Origin: Kiritimatiellia bacterium
Lineage (GTDB): Bacteria; Verrucomicrobiota; Kiritimatiellia; UBA8416
Length of the DNA stretch: 12,129 nt
Direction of reading: 5' to 3'
Assembly (NCBI GenBank): GCA_007126175.1
Contig: SLBU01000165.1
Coordinates: 1 to 12,129 of the forward strand
Below are positions 1-8,415 of the stretch, one piece after another; within the stretch, counting starts at the first letter, position 1, and the number at the start of each line of letters is the position of its first letter. A program made the position numbers and the translations under genes. The notes under the pieces are model-generated. The model was not told the DNA's origin. It saw only the letters and a list, made by a program, of their open reading frames with translations, and did no database searches.

Positions 1-171
1 ATATTCAGGATTCAGGTTGTCCATATCCAAGGCATGCCAGACCACCGTGCTCTTTTGGGCCAGAATCGCAGGCATCGCCGGATGCCCCGCACGAACATTC
101 GACACCGCCATCACAACCAGAGCAAGTAAAGCACCAAGGAATCGCCGAAACGCAAATGGGCCAATAGTCAC
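1..171 (-). CDS. N-terminal part of an exported protein of unknown function (cut by window edge)
   Basis: A GTG codon at 171-169 opens a frame that runs off the left edge after 57 codons. The translation begins MTIGPFAFRRFLGALLALVV and has a clear Sec-type signal peptide: a basic stretch (Arg9, Arg10), a hydrophobic core (about residues 11-23) and a likely signal peptidase I site after Asn-Val-Arg-Ala near residue 28. The mature part starts around Gly-His-Pro-Ala. A purine-rich GGGGG lies about 6 bases upstream of the GTG and can serve as the ribosome binding site. No ATG competes upstream, and the signal-peptide layout supports the GTG start. The visible mature segment is too short to name a family. 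It is the last minus-strand gene after the metallophosphoesterase, separated from it by 159 bp, so it probably has its own promoter. Confidence 0.6.
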   Translation of the reverse strand, partial: MTIGPFAFRRFLGALLALVVMAVSNVRAGHPAMPAILAQKSTVVWHALDMDNLNPEY

Positions 172-190
172 GTAGGACCCCCTTATTGTA

Positions 191-220
191 AGTATACCAT
201 CGAGCACAAAATCAAATCAG
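191..220 (-). promoter_or_regulatory. Possible promoter for the exported-protein gene at the left edge
   Basis: On the minus strand CTGATT (215-220) and TATACT (191-196) are separated by 18 bases, and the start codon lies about 20 bases further on. The -10 is a good match to TATAAT and the -35 is weak. The 172-330 intergenic stretch is AT-richer than the flanking genes, which fits a promoter. No rho-independent terminator for the preceding gene is visible there. Confidence 0.3.
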
Positions 221-330
221 TAATATCGCTACACTTATATACCGTGCCACAGTTTGGAAGGATGTTCAACCCCGACCTTGCCTGCAGACAAAGATTTTAC
301 GCTTCCTTGACAAACGATTGCCGGTACCGT

Positions 331-1008
331 TTACACCTGTCCATCCGCCCTGACCGGGCATAACCGCAAGCTGCCATCGGCTCCCACCACCAACACCTGC
401 GCACTATCCTCCGTCCAACACCCTGTATTGTAATAGGTTACGTCATTTTCAGATCGCTCGCCGGGATGATGGGTATGCCCGCACGTAACGGCGGAAAAAC
501 CATGCGCGTGGGCATAGGCAGTGGCATTACGCACCACATGCCCATTCAGAATCTCGTACACGGCTGGAAACAACTTCGCAAAATCGGTCACATGGGTCTG
601 TGAACCGATCACCCGCGTGCAAAACTCATAGATCACCCTGACAGGCAACAAGATCACGCGCAAACGACACGACAAATGATCGAAGCCGTCGCCATGCACA
701 ATGTATAAGGTTTTTCCCAACGCATAATCATCTCGGTATTGGATGTTGTGCTCGCCGCGCAAGCGCTGCTTGCGATCATGATTGCCGCCAATCCAAATCA
801 CCTCCTGCCGCCGGGAAAGGTGCCGCAGCACATCCAGAACTTCCGCATGTTCCGAGGGCAGGGATGTTTCCCCCCGCAGGCGCGTGATTACATCCCCATT
901 CAACACCAGGCGCACATCCCGGGGCACCTGCTCCAAAAAAGAACGAAACCAGACCGCCCGGCATTGCCGCGCCCCCAAATGCACATCACTCGTTATCCAC
1001 GTTTCCAT
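331..1008 (-). CDS. Calcineurin-like metallophosphoesterase, LpxH/UDP-diacylglucosamine-hydrolase-like
   Basis: The protein has 225 residues from ATG 1008. It has the full dimetal phosphoesterase motif set in order: Ser-Asp-Val-His (Asp8, His10), Asn-Gly-Asp (Asp39), Gly-Asn-His-Asp (Asn76, His77), His105 in His-Gly-Asp, and Gly-His-Thr-His (His178, His180). A hydrophobic insertion at about residues 116-135 resembles the lid helices that let LpxH-type enzymes dock on the inner membrane and cleave UDP-2,3-diacylglucosamine in lipid A synthesis. That substrate is inferred, and other phosphodiester or pyrophosphate substrates are possible. The frame is open further upstream to a TTG at 1098. I chose 1008 because the fold begins directly at this Met and an AGG lies 8 bases before it. 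The extra 30 residues would be low-complexity and Gly/Arg-rich. It follows the cation exchanger by 96 bp on the same strand. Confidence 0.8.
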   Translation of the reverse strand: METWITSDVHLGARQCRAVWFRSFLEQVPRDVRLVLNGDVITRLRGETSLPSEHAEVLDVLRHLSRRQEVIWIGGNHDRKQRLRGEHNIQYRDDYALGKTLYIVHGDGFDHLSCRLRVILLPVRVIYEFCTRVIGSQTHVTDFAKLFPAVYEILNGHVVRNATAYAHAHGFSAVTCGHTHHPGERSENDVTYYNTGCWTEDSAQVLVVGADGSLRLCPVRADGQV

Positions 1009-1044
1009 ACTATCAGCCTGAAGACCGAAGCCCCTTTTTCTCTC

Positions 1045-1070
1045 CCCGGTGACCGCTCCGTGGTCACGGG
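1045..1070 (-). other. Intergenic hairpin after the cation-exchanger gene
   Basis: CCCG (1045-1048) plus TGACC (1050-1054) pair with GGTCA (1062-1066) plus CGGG (1067-1070), giving nine pairs with one bulged base and a 7-base loop. Neither strand has a T-run after the stem, so this is not a standard rho-independent terminator. It lies between two same-strand genes and could slow polymerase or protect a processed 3' end of the upstream operon. Confidence 0.4.
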
Positions 1071-1104
1071 ATATTCCCACACCCCTGCAACCCTGCAACG
1101 ATGA

Positions 1105-2100
1105 TCACACCACAAAAAAGCTCACCATATAAAGACCATAGCCCCCCAGCAACACGGCGCCTTCAATCCGACTTAAGCTCTCGCGTGTATACAAAAACAC
1201 CATCGCACTAGATACGATCAAAAACAAGGCGGGAAACATCAGCACCATCTCCCTTGGACTGATCTGCAACGGGTTCACGATGGCCGAGGCACCTGCCACC
1301 CAGCAAATGTTCATGATGTTGGCTCCCAGAATGTTTCCCACCGATAGGGCCCCCTCCCCCTTGATCGCAGCAGTCACACTCGTGGCCACCTCAGGCACCG
1401 ATGTACCCAATGCCACCAACGTCAACGCAATGATGGACTCGGGCACCCCCAGACGCGTTGCCAAGGTCACCGCCGATAGCACCACAAAGCGACTGGCCAG
1501 AATCACACCTCCGAGCCCCAGCACAAAGGCACCCGTCAAATACCACAGCGAGCGAGAGCGAGGGAGCGCAATACGCTCCGTGACAACAAGCTCCTGCATG
1601 TCGCCACTGCGATATTGGTGGAACAGCACCCCCAGATACGCCACAAATACCACCAGCAGCCCCACCCCCTCCCAACGCCCGAGCACTTGATCGCGCCAGA
1701 CAAAGAAAAGCAGCAACAGACAGGCCAGCAACAGAAAAAATGCCGTATTCAGAAAAACACGCCGCAGCACTGGAACGGGATTGCGCGAAAGCAGGCCGCA
1801 CAGACCTAACGCAATCCCACAATTGCAGATCACCGAACCGATCGCATTGCCCAAAGCCATCTCCGGGTTGCCATGGCGGGCCGCCATCACAGAAACACTC
1901 AACTCCGGAGCTGTGGTGGCAAACGAGACCAGAATCAATCCAATCACCAGCTTGGGAACACGCAACCAAGTCGCCCAACCAACCGCACTCTCAACAAAAG
2001 CATCAGCGCTCTTAGCCAACACTAAAAAGGCAACCAGCAGCACCACCCAGGCAATCCAGGATGCGCCCGTCTCGATCCATACAAAGATTGCAGAAAACAT
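1105..2100 (-). CDS. CaCA-superfamily calcium/sodium:proton exchanger (YrbG-like)
   Basis: This is a 331-residue inner-membrane exchanger with about ten hydrophobic segments. It has the two inverted alpha-repeats that define the Ca2+/cation antiporter superfamily: Ala-Thr-Thr-Ala-Pro-Glu with Gly-Asn-Ala-Ile-Gly-Ser (residues 61-90), and Gly-Thr-Ser-Val-Pro-Glu with Gly-Asn-Ile-Leu-Gly-Ala-Asn (232-261). The acidic Glu66 and Glu237 are the expected ion ligands. The length matches YrbG-type exchangers (about 325). The frame extends 32 codons further upstream, but the start at 2100 is set by a strong GGAAGG seven bases before ATG and by the family N-terminus. The first repeat reads Thr-Thr where many members have Gly-Thr-Ser, a mild deviation. 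It starts 43 bp after secG and is probably the distal gene of the gap operon. The transported ion (Ca2+ against Na+ or H+) cannot be decided from sequence. Confidence 0.88.
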   Translation of the reverse strand: MFSAIFVWIETGASWIAWVVLLVAFLVLAKSADAFVESAVGWATWLRVPKLVIGLILVSFATTAPELSVSVMAARHGNPEMALGNAIGSVICNCGIALGLCGLLSRNPVPVLRRVFLNTAFFLLLACLLLLFFVWRDQVLGRWEGVGLLVVFVAYLGVLFHQYRSGDMQELVVTERIALPRSRSLWYLTGAFVLGLGGVILASRFVVLSAVTLATRLGVPESIIALTLVALGTSVPEVATSVTAAIKGEGALSVGNILGANIMNICWVAGASAIVNPLQISPREMVLMFPALFLIVSSAMVFLYTRESLSRIEGAVLLGGYGLYMVSFFVV

Positions 2101-2107
2101 GCGCACA

Positions 2108-2113
2108 CCTTCC
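2108..2113 (-). promoter_or_regulatory. Ribosome binding site fixing the exchanger start
   Basis: GGAAGG on the minus strand lies seven bases before the ATG at 2100. It rules out the longer in-frame start at 2196, which would overlap the end of secG. Confidence 0.75.
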
Positions 2114-2143
2114 AGATGCCCGCCGTAGACGATCCAGCACTCG

Positions 2144-2680
2144 TTATTGCCCAAGATCCGATGCGTCGGGATCGGGCGCCTCTGACGGCTCCGCATCCGG
2201 AATCACAATGGGATCCATCGGCGGCACGTCAGCCCCCTCTGCTGGCGGAATCACCAGAACATCCTCACCCATGGCCCCGGCGGCGTCAGCACCCTGATCG
2301 GGTATATCCACGGCAATCGGCAGATCCATATCCGGTTGCATTTCCTGCCCCATCCAACCGGCCCCATCACCAGGGGGCGCGGGTGCAGCCTGCTGCGGCG
2401 CTGCACGACGCGGCGCGGACTCCATCACAGAACCGCCGGCACCACGACGCGAGGTCATCACCGTCAGCACCAAGGTATTGGCCAGAAATATCACGCCTAA
2501 GACAACGGTCGCCTTCGTCAAAACATTCCCCATGCGCGAACCGAAAATTGCTTCCCCTGCCCCACCGCCAAAGGCACTGCCACCCATGCCACCTTTGGAC
2601 TTCTGCATAAAGATCACAACAATCAGCAATGCACAGACCAACATCTCCAACACAATCAGGAAACTATATAACACACCCAT
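2144..2680 (-). CDS. secG: SecG, protein-export channel subunit, with an unusually long C-terminal tail
   Basis: SecG is the small SecYEG translocon subunit of the inner membrane. Residues 1-76 are diagnostic: TM1 (about 2-24), the loop Met-Gln-Lys-Ser-Lys-Gly-Gly-Met-Gly-Gly with a Gly-rich Ala-Phe-Gly-Gly-Gly-Ala stretch (25-47), then TM2 (about 56-76). The usual protein has about 75-115 residues and this one has 178. The extra hundred residues form a low-complexity tail rich in Ala, Pro, Gly and later Asp/Glu, with no membrane segment. The ATG is 10 bases after the tpiA stop, so translation is likely coupled, and a GAGAG inside the end of tpiA can act as its binding site. Linkage tpiA-secG is common in bacteria, and the gene is co-directional with the whole glycolytic cluster. 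The tail is probably disordered and its role is unknown. Confidence 0.92.
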   Translation of the reverse strand: MGVLYSFLIVLEMLVCALLIVVIFMQKSKGGMGGSAFGGGAGEAIFGSRMGNVLTKATVVLGVIFLANTLVLTVMTSRRGAGGSVMESAPRRAAPQQAAPAPPGDGAGWMGQEMQPDMDLPIAVDIPDQGADAAGAMGEDVLVIPPAEGADVPPMDPIVIPDAEPSEAPDPDASDLGQ

Positions 2681-2690
2681 GATAACACTC

Positions 2691-3461
2691 TCAGTTGCGC
2701 TCTTTTGCGATTTTCACCAGTTCCACAAATGACCGGGCCTCAAGCGAGGCACCCCCGATCAGACCACCATCAATATCCGGCTGCGCCAAGAGTTCAGCCG
2801 CATTCGACGGCTTCATGCTGCCACCGTACTGGATCCGCACGCTATCTGCAGCATCCTGACTGCAAAGTACGGCCAATTCCTTGCGGATACAGGCATGCAT
2901 CTCCTGGGCCTGCTCCGGAGAAGCCGTCAACCCGGTACCAATCGCCCAGACCGGTTCATATGCGAGCACGGTATTCTTCAGATCTGCCTCGGCAATACCT
3001 GCTAAACTCCCATGTACCTGCTTCGCTACGATTTCAATGTGCTTACCGGATTCCCGCTCTTCCAACGTCTCCCCCACACACACGATGGGGCGTAGCGTTG
3101 AGGCCAGCGCAGCCTGCGCCTTGCGGTTCACGATTTCATCCGTTTCCCCGAAGTACGTCCGCCGCTCACTGTGACCCAAAATTACATAATGGCAATACAG
3201 CCCGCGCAACATGACCGGTGAAATCTCGCCGGTATACGCCCCCGACGCTTCCCAATGCATGTTCTGGGCACCAAAGCTGATCGTCGAGCCTTCCAAGGAT
3301 TCGGCCACCGCCGCAAGTGCCGTGAAAGGGGGGCAGAGCACCACATCCACATCACTGGTTTCGGCTAATTCCTGCCGGATCGCCACCGCAAGCTCCGTGG
3401 CTTCGCTCACGGTCTTGTTCATTTTCCAGTTCCCTGCTATGATCCGCTTCCTGAACTTCAT
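2691..3461 (-). CDS. tpiA: Triosephosphate isomerase
   Basis: This cytosolic enzyme interconverts dihydroxyacetone phosphate and glyceraldehyde 3-phosphate in glycolysis and gluconeogenesis. It has 256 residues, the normal length. The active-site residues are all present: Asn11 and Lys13 in Gly-Asn-Trp-Lys-Met-Asn, electrophile His97 in Leu-Gly-His-Ser-Glu-Arg-Arg, and base Glu169 in [11 protein letters not shown]. The phosphate-gripping Tyr-Gly-Gly-Ser (212-215) and Gly-Gly-Ala-Ser (236-239) loops are also there. The frame stays open nine codons upstream, but the ATG at 3461 has an AAAGGA six bases before it and matches the family start. It lies between pgk (92 bp upstream, with a hairpin in the gap) and secG (10 bp downstream). 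Confidence 0.97.
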   Translation of the reverse strand: MKFRKRIIAGNWKMNKTVSEATELAVAIRQELAETSDVDVVLCPPFTALAAVAESLEGSTISFGAQNMHWEASGAYTGEISPVMLRGLYCHYVILGHSERRTYFGETDEIVNRKAQAALASTLRPIVCVGETLEERESGKHIEIVAKQVHGSLAGIAEADLKNTVLAYEPVWAIGTGLTASPEQAQEMHACIRKELAVLCSQDAADSVRIQYGGSMKPSNAAELLAQPDIDGGLIGGASLEARSFVELVKIAKERN

Positions 3462-3467
3462 GCCGTA

Positions 3468-3473
3468 TCCTTT
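3468..3473 (-). promoter_or_regulatory. Ribosome binding site fixing the tpiA start
   Basis: AAAGGA on the minus strand lies six bases before ATG 3461. The upstream in-frame ATG at 3488 has no comparable site. Confidence 0.7.
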
Positions 3474-3499
3474 CCTTTCCAACCTCAAACGTTACCGCC

Positions 3500-3525
3500 G
3501 CCCCGACCTCTTGTAGAGTCGGGGC
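3500..3525 (-). other. GC-rich hairpin between pgk and tpiA
   Basis: A perfect 8-bp stem, GCCCCGAC (3500-3507) against GTCGGGGC (3518-3525), closes a 10-base loop. In the minus-strand message it follows the pgk stop by about 28 bases and precedes tpiA by about 40. No T-run follows, so a full terminator is unlikely. A partial attenuator, an RNase processing barrier or a 3'-end stabiliser that sets different pgk and tpiA levels would fit. It occupies most of the only sizeable gap within the gap-pgk-tpiA-secG run. Confidence 0.55.
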
Positions 3526-3553
3526 CGGTGGGATCACTTTCTCAAAACGTTCT

Positions 3554-4798
3554 CTACTTATCCGTAAGTGCCGCCACCCCCGGCAACACTTTACCCTCTA
3601 GAAACTCCAGACTCGCACCACCACCCGTGCTGATGTGCGCCATTTGATCCGCAAGACCGCTTTGGTTAACTGCACTCACGCTATCCCCGCCGCCGATGAT
3701 ACTAATCGAATGGGTTTCCGCAACTGCCTTGCAGATGCCCCGCGTTCCAGCAGCAAATGCTTCCATCTCAAAACACCCCATCGGACCATTCCAAAGCACC
3801 GTCTTGGCACCTTGCAGCGCTTCGGTGAATGCCTTCACACTTTCGGGCCCGATGTCCAAGCCCATCCAGTTGTCCGGGATCCCGCCCGAGACCACTTGCG
3901 TCTCGGCATCCGCCGCAAAACGATCCGCCGCAACATTATCCACCGGCAGCAGAAACTTCACGCCGCGCTTTTCGGCATCGGCCAGCATCTCGCCAGCATA
4001 GGCCACTTGATCATCCTCGCAGAGCGAGTCGCCGATGCTCTTGCCCAATGCCTTCTGGAAAGTGTAGGCCATACCGCCACCCACAATCAAAACGTCCACT
4101 TTCGTCAGCAAGTTGCGCACCACCGCAAGCTTATCGCTTACCTTCGCGCCCCCCAGAATGGCAACAAAAGGACGCTCCGGGTTCTCGACCGCACGGCCGA
4201 GATAGTTGATTTCCTTTTCCATCAGGAATCCGGCCACGCATTCGTCCATGTACTGGCAGATTACGGCCGTCGAGGCGTGTGCCCGATGCGCCGTACCAAA
4301 GGCATCGTTACAGAACAAATCGCCGTAAGAAGCCAGCTTCTGCGCCATAGCCTGCTGCTTGGCTTTCATCTCCTGCTTCAACTGGCCCAGTGTGGCATCA
4401 TCCATGTCGTCGGTCTTCTTGACCTTGCCCTCTTCCTCGGCATAGAAGCGCGTATTCTCCAGCATCAATACCTGCCCCGGCAGTAAGGCCTTGACAGCAT
4501 CATCCGCCTGCAAACAATCTGCAGCAAAGGCAACCGGCACTGCGAGCTGCTTCTCCAAGTGCTTGGCAACAGGAGCCAGACTGAAGGATGCCTCGTACCC
4601 CTTGCCCTTGGGACGACCAAGATGACTCATGAGTACGAGGCTTGCCCCCTGCTCCAGGATATGCTTGATACTTGGCAAGGCAGCCTGTACGCGCGTGTCG
4701 TCCCCAATCACACCATCCTGGATCGGCACATTGAAATCCACACGCATCACAACCCGACGCCCCTTGAGCGTAACATCCTTCAGTGTCTTCTTATTCAT
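3554..4798 (-). CDS. pgk: Phosphoglycerate kinase (long form)
   Basis: Pgk transfers the acyl phosphate of 1,3-bisphosphoglycerate to ADP, the first ATP-yielding step of glycolysis, in the cytosol. The 414 residues carry the standard motifs: Arg-Val-Asp-Phe-Asn-Val-Pro (19-25), Ser-His-Leu-Gly-Arg-Pro (58-63), Glu-Asn-Thr-Arg-Phe (114-118), Asn-Asp-Ala-Phe-Gly-Thr-Ala-His-Arg (164-172), Gly-Gly-Ala-Lys-Val-Ser-Asp-Lys (216-223), Trp-Asn-Gly-Pro-Met-Gly (336-341) and the nucleotide loop Gly-Gly-Gly-Asp-Ser (369-373). A charged insertion at about residues 122-152, rich in Lys, Asp, Glu and Gln, makes it longer than the roughly 390-residue common form. From memory, a similar insertion occurs in Bacteroidetes-type enzymes. 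The ATG at 4798 lies 8 bases after the gap stop, and its AAGGA overlaps that stop, so translation is coupled to gap. Confidence 0.97.
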   Translation of the reverse strand: MNKKTLKDVTLKGRRVVMRVDFNVPIQDGVIGDDTRVQAALPSIKHILEQGASLVLMSHLGRPKGKGYEASFSLAPVAKHLEKQLAVPVAFAADCLQADDAVKALLPGQVLMLENTRFYAEEEGKVKKTDDMDDATLGQLKQEMKAKQQAMAQKLASYGDLFCNDAFGTAHRAHASTAVICQYMDECVAGFLMEKEINYLGRAVENPERPFVAILGGAKVSDKLAVVRNLLTKVDVLIVGGGMAYTFQKALGKSIGDSLCEDDQVAYAGEMLADAEKRGVKFLLPVDNVAADRFAADAETQVVSGGIPDNWMGLDIGPESVKAFTEALQGAKTVLWNGPMGCFEMEAFAAGTRGICKAVAETHSISIIGGGDSVSAVNQSGLADQMAHISTGGGASLEFLEGKVLPGVAALTDK

Positions 4799-4806
4799 GA
4801 CTATCC

Positions 4807-5906
<1,100 letters not shown>

Positions 5907-5927
5907 GACCCCCTGAAACGAGCCAGC

Positions 5928-5956
5928 AACCTACCCCATCTCACGCACACAGTCAA
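5928..5956 (-). promoter_or_regulatory. Candidate promoter for the gap-pgk-tpiA-secG operon
   Basis: On the minus strand TTGACT (5951-5956) and TAGGTT (5928-5933) are separated by 17 bases. The -35 is near consensus and the -10 is weak (three of six). A transcript would start near 5921 and have a leader of about 90 bases before gap. Confidence 0.4.
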
Positions 5957-5969
5957 GCCATGACTTGAC
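5952..5969. promoter_or_regulatory. 18-bp near-palindrome shared by two divergent promoters
   Basis: GTCAAG (5952-5957) and CTTGAC (5964-5969) flank CCATGA, whose inner CATG is also symmetric, so eight of nine base pairs of the dyad match. Each arm contains the -35 hexamer of one divergent promoter candidate. It may be a bound operator, or the symmetry may simply come from two TTGAC boxes placed back to back. Confidence 0.4.
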
Positions 5970-5993
5970 GCTGCCGCGCCACAAAGGTATGAA
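5965..5993 (+). promoter_or_regulatory. Candidate promoter for the LptF/LptG-like gene
   Basis: TTGACG (5965-5970) and TATGAA (5988-5993) are separated by exactly 17 bases. Transcription would start near 6000, giving a leader of about 65 bases before the ATG at 6067. Confidence 0.45.
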
Positions 5994-6066
5994 TGCAGGC
6001 TACAAGTGAGTACGCCCCCATATTTAGATGTGTCCCAGGAAACAACCGCGCATATTCCGCACGCCT

Positions 6067-7167
6067 ATGAAACTGATTGATCGCTACATCGTGAAATTAC
6101 TGACCGGCCCCGTAATCTATTGCCTGGGCGGCTTCATGATGATCATTGTCATCAGCGAGGTATTCGGCGATGTATCCCGCATTCTCGATGCCCGCCCCCC
6201 CTGGTATATCGTTATACGCTTTTATCTCTCTGTTCTTGCCCCCATGCTGCGGTACCTGATCCCGGCAGCCCTCATGCTCGCGACCCTCTACACGCTCTTC
6301 GGACTCACCCGCAACAGCGAACTGATCGCCATGCGCGCAAGTGGCATCAGTATCTACCGCCTCATGCTCCCGTTTCTGGCCATTGGCCTGGCTTTCAGCA
6401 TTCTCTCAGGAACCCTCGATGAGTGCTGGGTTCCGCGTGCCTATGCATGGGCCGAGAACATGAAAAGCAGCCGCTTCGAAACCCAGATGCAAATACAAGA
6501 AAACCGCAGCATTTACCTCAATCTGGCAGAGCACCGACGCTGGCAAGTGCAATATATGGATCCCCAGACCCCACAGGTGCTCCAGCAAGTGGAAGTCAAA
6601 CAAGAACGCCCCGACGGTACCCGACGCTTTATCCTAACCGCACCTCGCGCGGAATATCTCGACGGACAATGGTGGTTTTTCAGCCCTATGGTCCAACGCT
6701 TCGGAGAGGCCGACAACCCGATCGGACGTGCCGTGCCCCTCGGCGCGGATACCAATAGCGTCGTGGAAATACGCTACTTTCGCGAAACCCCCGCGATGCT
6801 TGCCAGTGCCGCGCGCCCCTGGGAGTTTCTCAATGGACGCGAAATGCTCCACTACATTCGCACCAACCCGGACATGCCCGAACGCAACCTCTACGAACGT
6901 AAATACAGCCTGCACAGCCACTTGGCTATGCCGTGGGCCTCCGTGATCGTAATTCTCTTCGCCATTCCTGCCGGAGCGCGCACCGCACGCCAAGGCGTGA
7001 TGTCGGCCGTCTTCAGCGCCATTGCCATGATGGCAGGTTTTTACGCGCTGGCCCAAATCGGACTCGTGCTCGGCTCAACCGGAACCATTCCACCCTGGAC
7101 GGGGGCGTGGCTCTCCAACATCGTCTTCGGCAGCATCGGGCTCTACCACCTCACCCACCTGCGCTAG
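6067..7167 (+). CDS. LptF/LptG-family permease (YjgP/YjgQ), lipopolysaccharide export
   Basis: Members of this family form the membrane part of the LptB2FG transporter, which extracts lipopolysaccharide from the inner membrane and passes it to LptC/LptA. The 366 residues fit the family length and layout. There are three N-terminal membrane segments (about 13-33, 58-80, 98-118), a large polar periplasmic domain (about 120-275), then three C-terminal membrane segments (about 290-310, 317-340, 343-363). The cytoplasmic Arg-Asn-Ser-Glu-Leu-Ile-Ala-Met-Arg-Ala-Ser-Gly stretch (82-93) is the conserved coupling helix that contacts the LptB ATPase. The start is not certain: the frame is open to ATG 6028, neither start has a good ribosome binding site, and 6067 was chosen because Met-Lys-Leu-Ile-Asp-Arg-Tyr is the usual family N-terminus. 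Whether it is LptF or LptG cannot be told here, since its partner is not in the window. Confidence 0.88.
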   Translation: MKLIDRYIVKLLTGPVIYCLGGFMMIIVISEVFGDVSRILDARPPWYIVIRFYLSVLAPMLRYLIPAALMLATLYTLFGLTRNSELIAMRASGISIYRLMLPFLAIGLAFSILSGTLDECWVPRAYAWAENMKSSRFETQMQIQENRSIYLNLAEHRRWQVQYMDPQTPQVLQQVEVKQERPDGTRRFILTAPRAEYLDGQWWFFSPMVQRFGEADNPIGRAVPLGADTNSVVEIRYFRETPAMLASAARPWEFLNGREMLHYIRTNPDMPERNLYERKYSLHSHLAMPWASVIVILFAIPAGARTARQGVMSAVFSAIAMMAGFYALAQIGLVLGSTGTIPPWTGAWLSNIVFGSIGLYHLTHLR

Positions 7168-8408
7168 GTTGTAACCGCCAACATCCGCCGAAAACATCCC
7201 GGCGTCATATTGATTTGATGGCGGAAATGCCGCGTGAAATGGCTCTGGTCGGTAAATCCACAAGCGCCCGCGATTGCACTGATTTCCATATCCGTCTCGG
7301 CCAGCAATCGTTTCGCCTCCGCGATGCGCAGCGCCAACCGCAACTGCCGAAAGGTTTTGCCGGTCTCCTGCGGCAACCGATGCGAAACCGCCGAGACACT
7401 CGCGCCCACAGCCTGGGCGGCCTCGCGCAACGTGGCCCGCTCATGGTAATGCCCCTGCAACCACTGTACAATTTTATCGCTCAGCGGCAATCGACTATCT
7501 TCCACCTGCGATGCACGAAAATGTGCCAGCACCATCTCCGCAACCTCATAGCAAACGCTCTCCACATCCTGCGCCTTTTCGATGCGCGATAAAATCAGCA
7601 TCTCGCGGCTACTGGCTGCGGCCCAGTCCATCCCGTCTAACACGGCCTGGCTCGTAATGACAGCCACCAATACCCGGACGTGGGCACGCAAACGAAGCAG
7701 ATTCCATTGACTCACCAACAGCAGCCGCGCCAGATAGCCCGAGATAAATTGCATCGCCCCCTCATAATCATGGCGGTGCAGATAGGCCACCAGACGATAC
7801 GTGTCGCCAAACACATCGGGCGGTTCCACCTCTTGATCCCGCAACGATACCAACGCCTCGGCAATCTTGCGTTGCTGCTCATAGCGCGCATGCCGCCGCT
7901 GGAAGACCGCCGCCACATTCAAACCGCCTGAAAACGTGCTCTCCAGCAAAAACAATCCTAAACCACGTAATGCGCCCGTTGAAATCGGACGCAACGAGGA
8001 TAGGTGCTGCTCAAACTGCGCGGACGCAATGCCAGGAACGGCCCGCAGCCGCGAAGCCACCAACGTCGCAATCTCCTCCTCCTCGCCCTCCCCATAGAAC
8101 CCACCAGAAGAAATGGCTCCCTGATAGTCCTTTTCCGGCGATACCGCCACAGCAACATACAACAGCCCCGCCCAGCAGCGCTGGTAATGGGGTTCCCCCG
8201 AAGAAAGCGTCTGCATCCCCGCACTCAGGCAGGCGTACCGACAAAAACCCCGCGTCACGCTGTGCGAAAGTGCATGCACGCAAAACGCGCAGGTTTGCTG
8301 GTTGTAACGCATCCGGTCCGAATCCGATGCATGAAATACCCCCCCCTGGCCCGAAACGCGACCAAACGTGTCCAAAACCGTGCCTAGCGTCTTGATAAAA
8401 TCCTTCAT
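7164..8408 (-). CDS. AraC-family transcriptional regulator with N-terminal PocR sensor domain
   Basis: This is a 414-residue cytosolic regulator. Residues about 10-155 match the PocR sensor domain: Cys40-x2-Cys43, Cys56-x3-Cys60, then Arg-Cys78-Trp-Ala-Gly-Leu (many members have Cys-His-Ala-Gly-Leu) and a Gly-rich Ile-Ser-Ser-Gly-Gly-Phe (99-104). PocR domains are predicted to bind small hydrocarbon derivatives, and Salmonella PocR responds to 1,2-propanediol. Residues 160-305 form a helical linker. Residues 309-411 are the double helix-turn-helix DNA-binding domain, with Ile-Ala-Gly-Ala-Cys-Gly-Phe-Thr-Asp-Gln-Ser-His-Phe-Thr-Arg-His-Phe and the terminal Thr-Pro-Gly-Cys-Phe-Arg-Arg. The frame is open to 8543. 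ATG 8408 is preferred because upstream codons run into the probable promoter, although no clear ribosome binding site precedes it. It is divergent from metF-fhs-folD, the likely regulon, and its stop overlaps that of the permease gene. Confidence 0.85.
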   Translation of the reverse strand: MKDFIKTLGTVLDTFGRVSGQGGVFHASDSDRMRYNQQTCAFCVHALSHSVTRGFCRYACLSAGMQTLSSGEPHYQRCWAGLLYVAVAVSPEKDYQGAISSGGFYGEGEEEEIATLVASRLRAVPGIASAQFEQHLSSLRPISTGALRGLGLFLLESTFSGGLNVAAVFQRRHARYEQQRKIAEALVSLRDQEVEPPDVFGDTYRLVAYLHRHDYEGAMQFISGYLARLLLVSQWNLLRLRAHVRVLVAVITSQAVLDGMDWAAASSREMLILSRIEKAQDVESVCYEVAEMVLAHFRASQVEDSRLPLSDKIVQWLQGHYHERATLREAAQAVGASVSAVSHRLPQETGKTFRQLRLALRIAEAKRLLAETDMEISAIAGACGFTDQSHFTRHFRHQINMTPGCFRRMLAVTT

Positions 8409-8415
8409 GATTGCA

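Noticed and set aside
234..249. TGGCACG on the minus strand resembling the -24 element of a sigma-54 promoter
   Set aside because: The matching -12 TTGC element is absent at the required spacing.
307..335. TTGACA-17-TTTACA on the plus strand just past the metallophosphoesterase stop
   Set aside because: It points into the antisense of the phosphoesterase gene, the -10 is poor, and no plus-strand gene follows.
1045..1070. Rho-independent terminator after the exchanger gene
   Set aside because: The stem is real but neither strand has a T-run after it, so it is listed only as a hairpin.
1083..1098. Tandem CCCTGCAA x2
   Set aside because: Only two 8-bp copies in an intergenic stretch with no other sign of a repeat array. 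Treated as chance or slippage.
3635..4486. Plus-strand open frame of about 280 codons opposite pgk
   Set aside because: Antisense of pgk with no start signal or domain.
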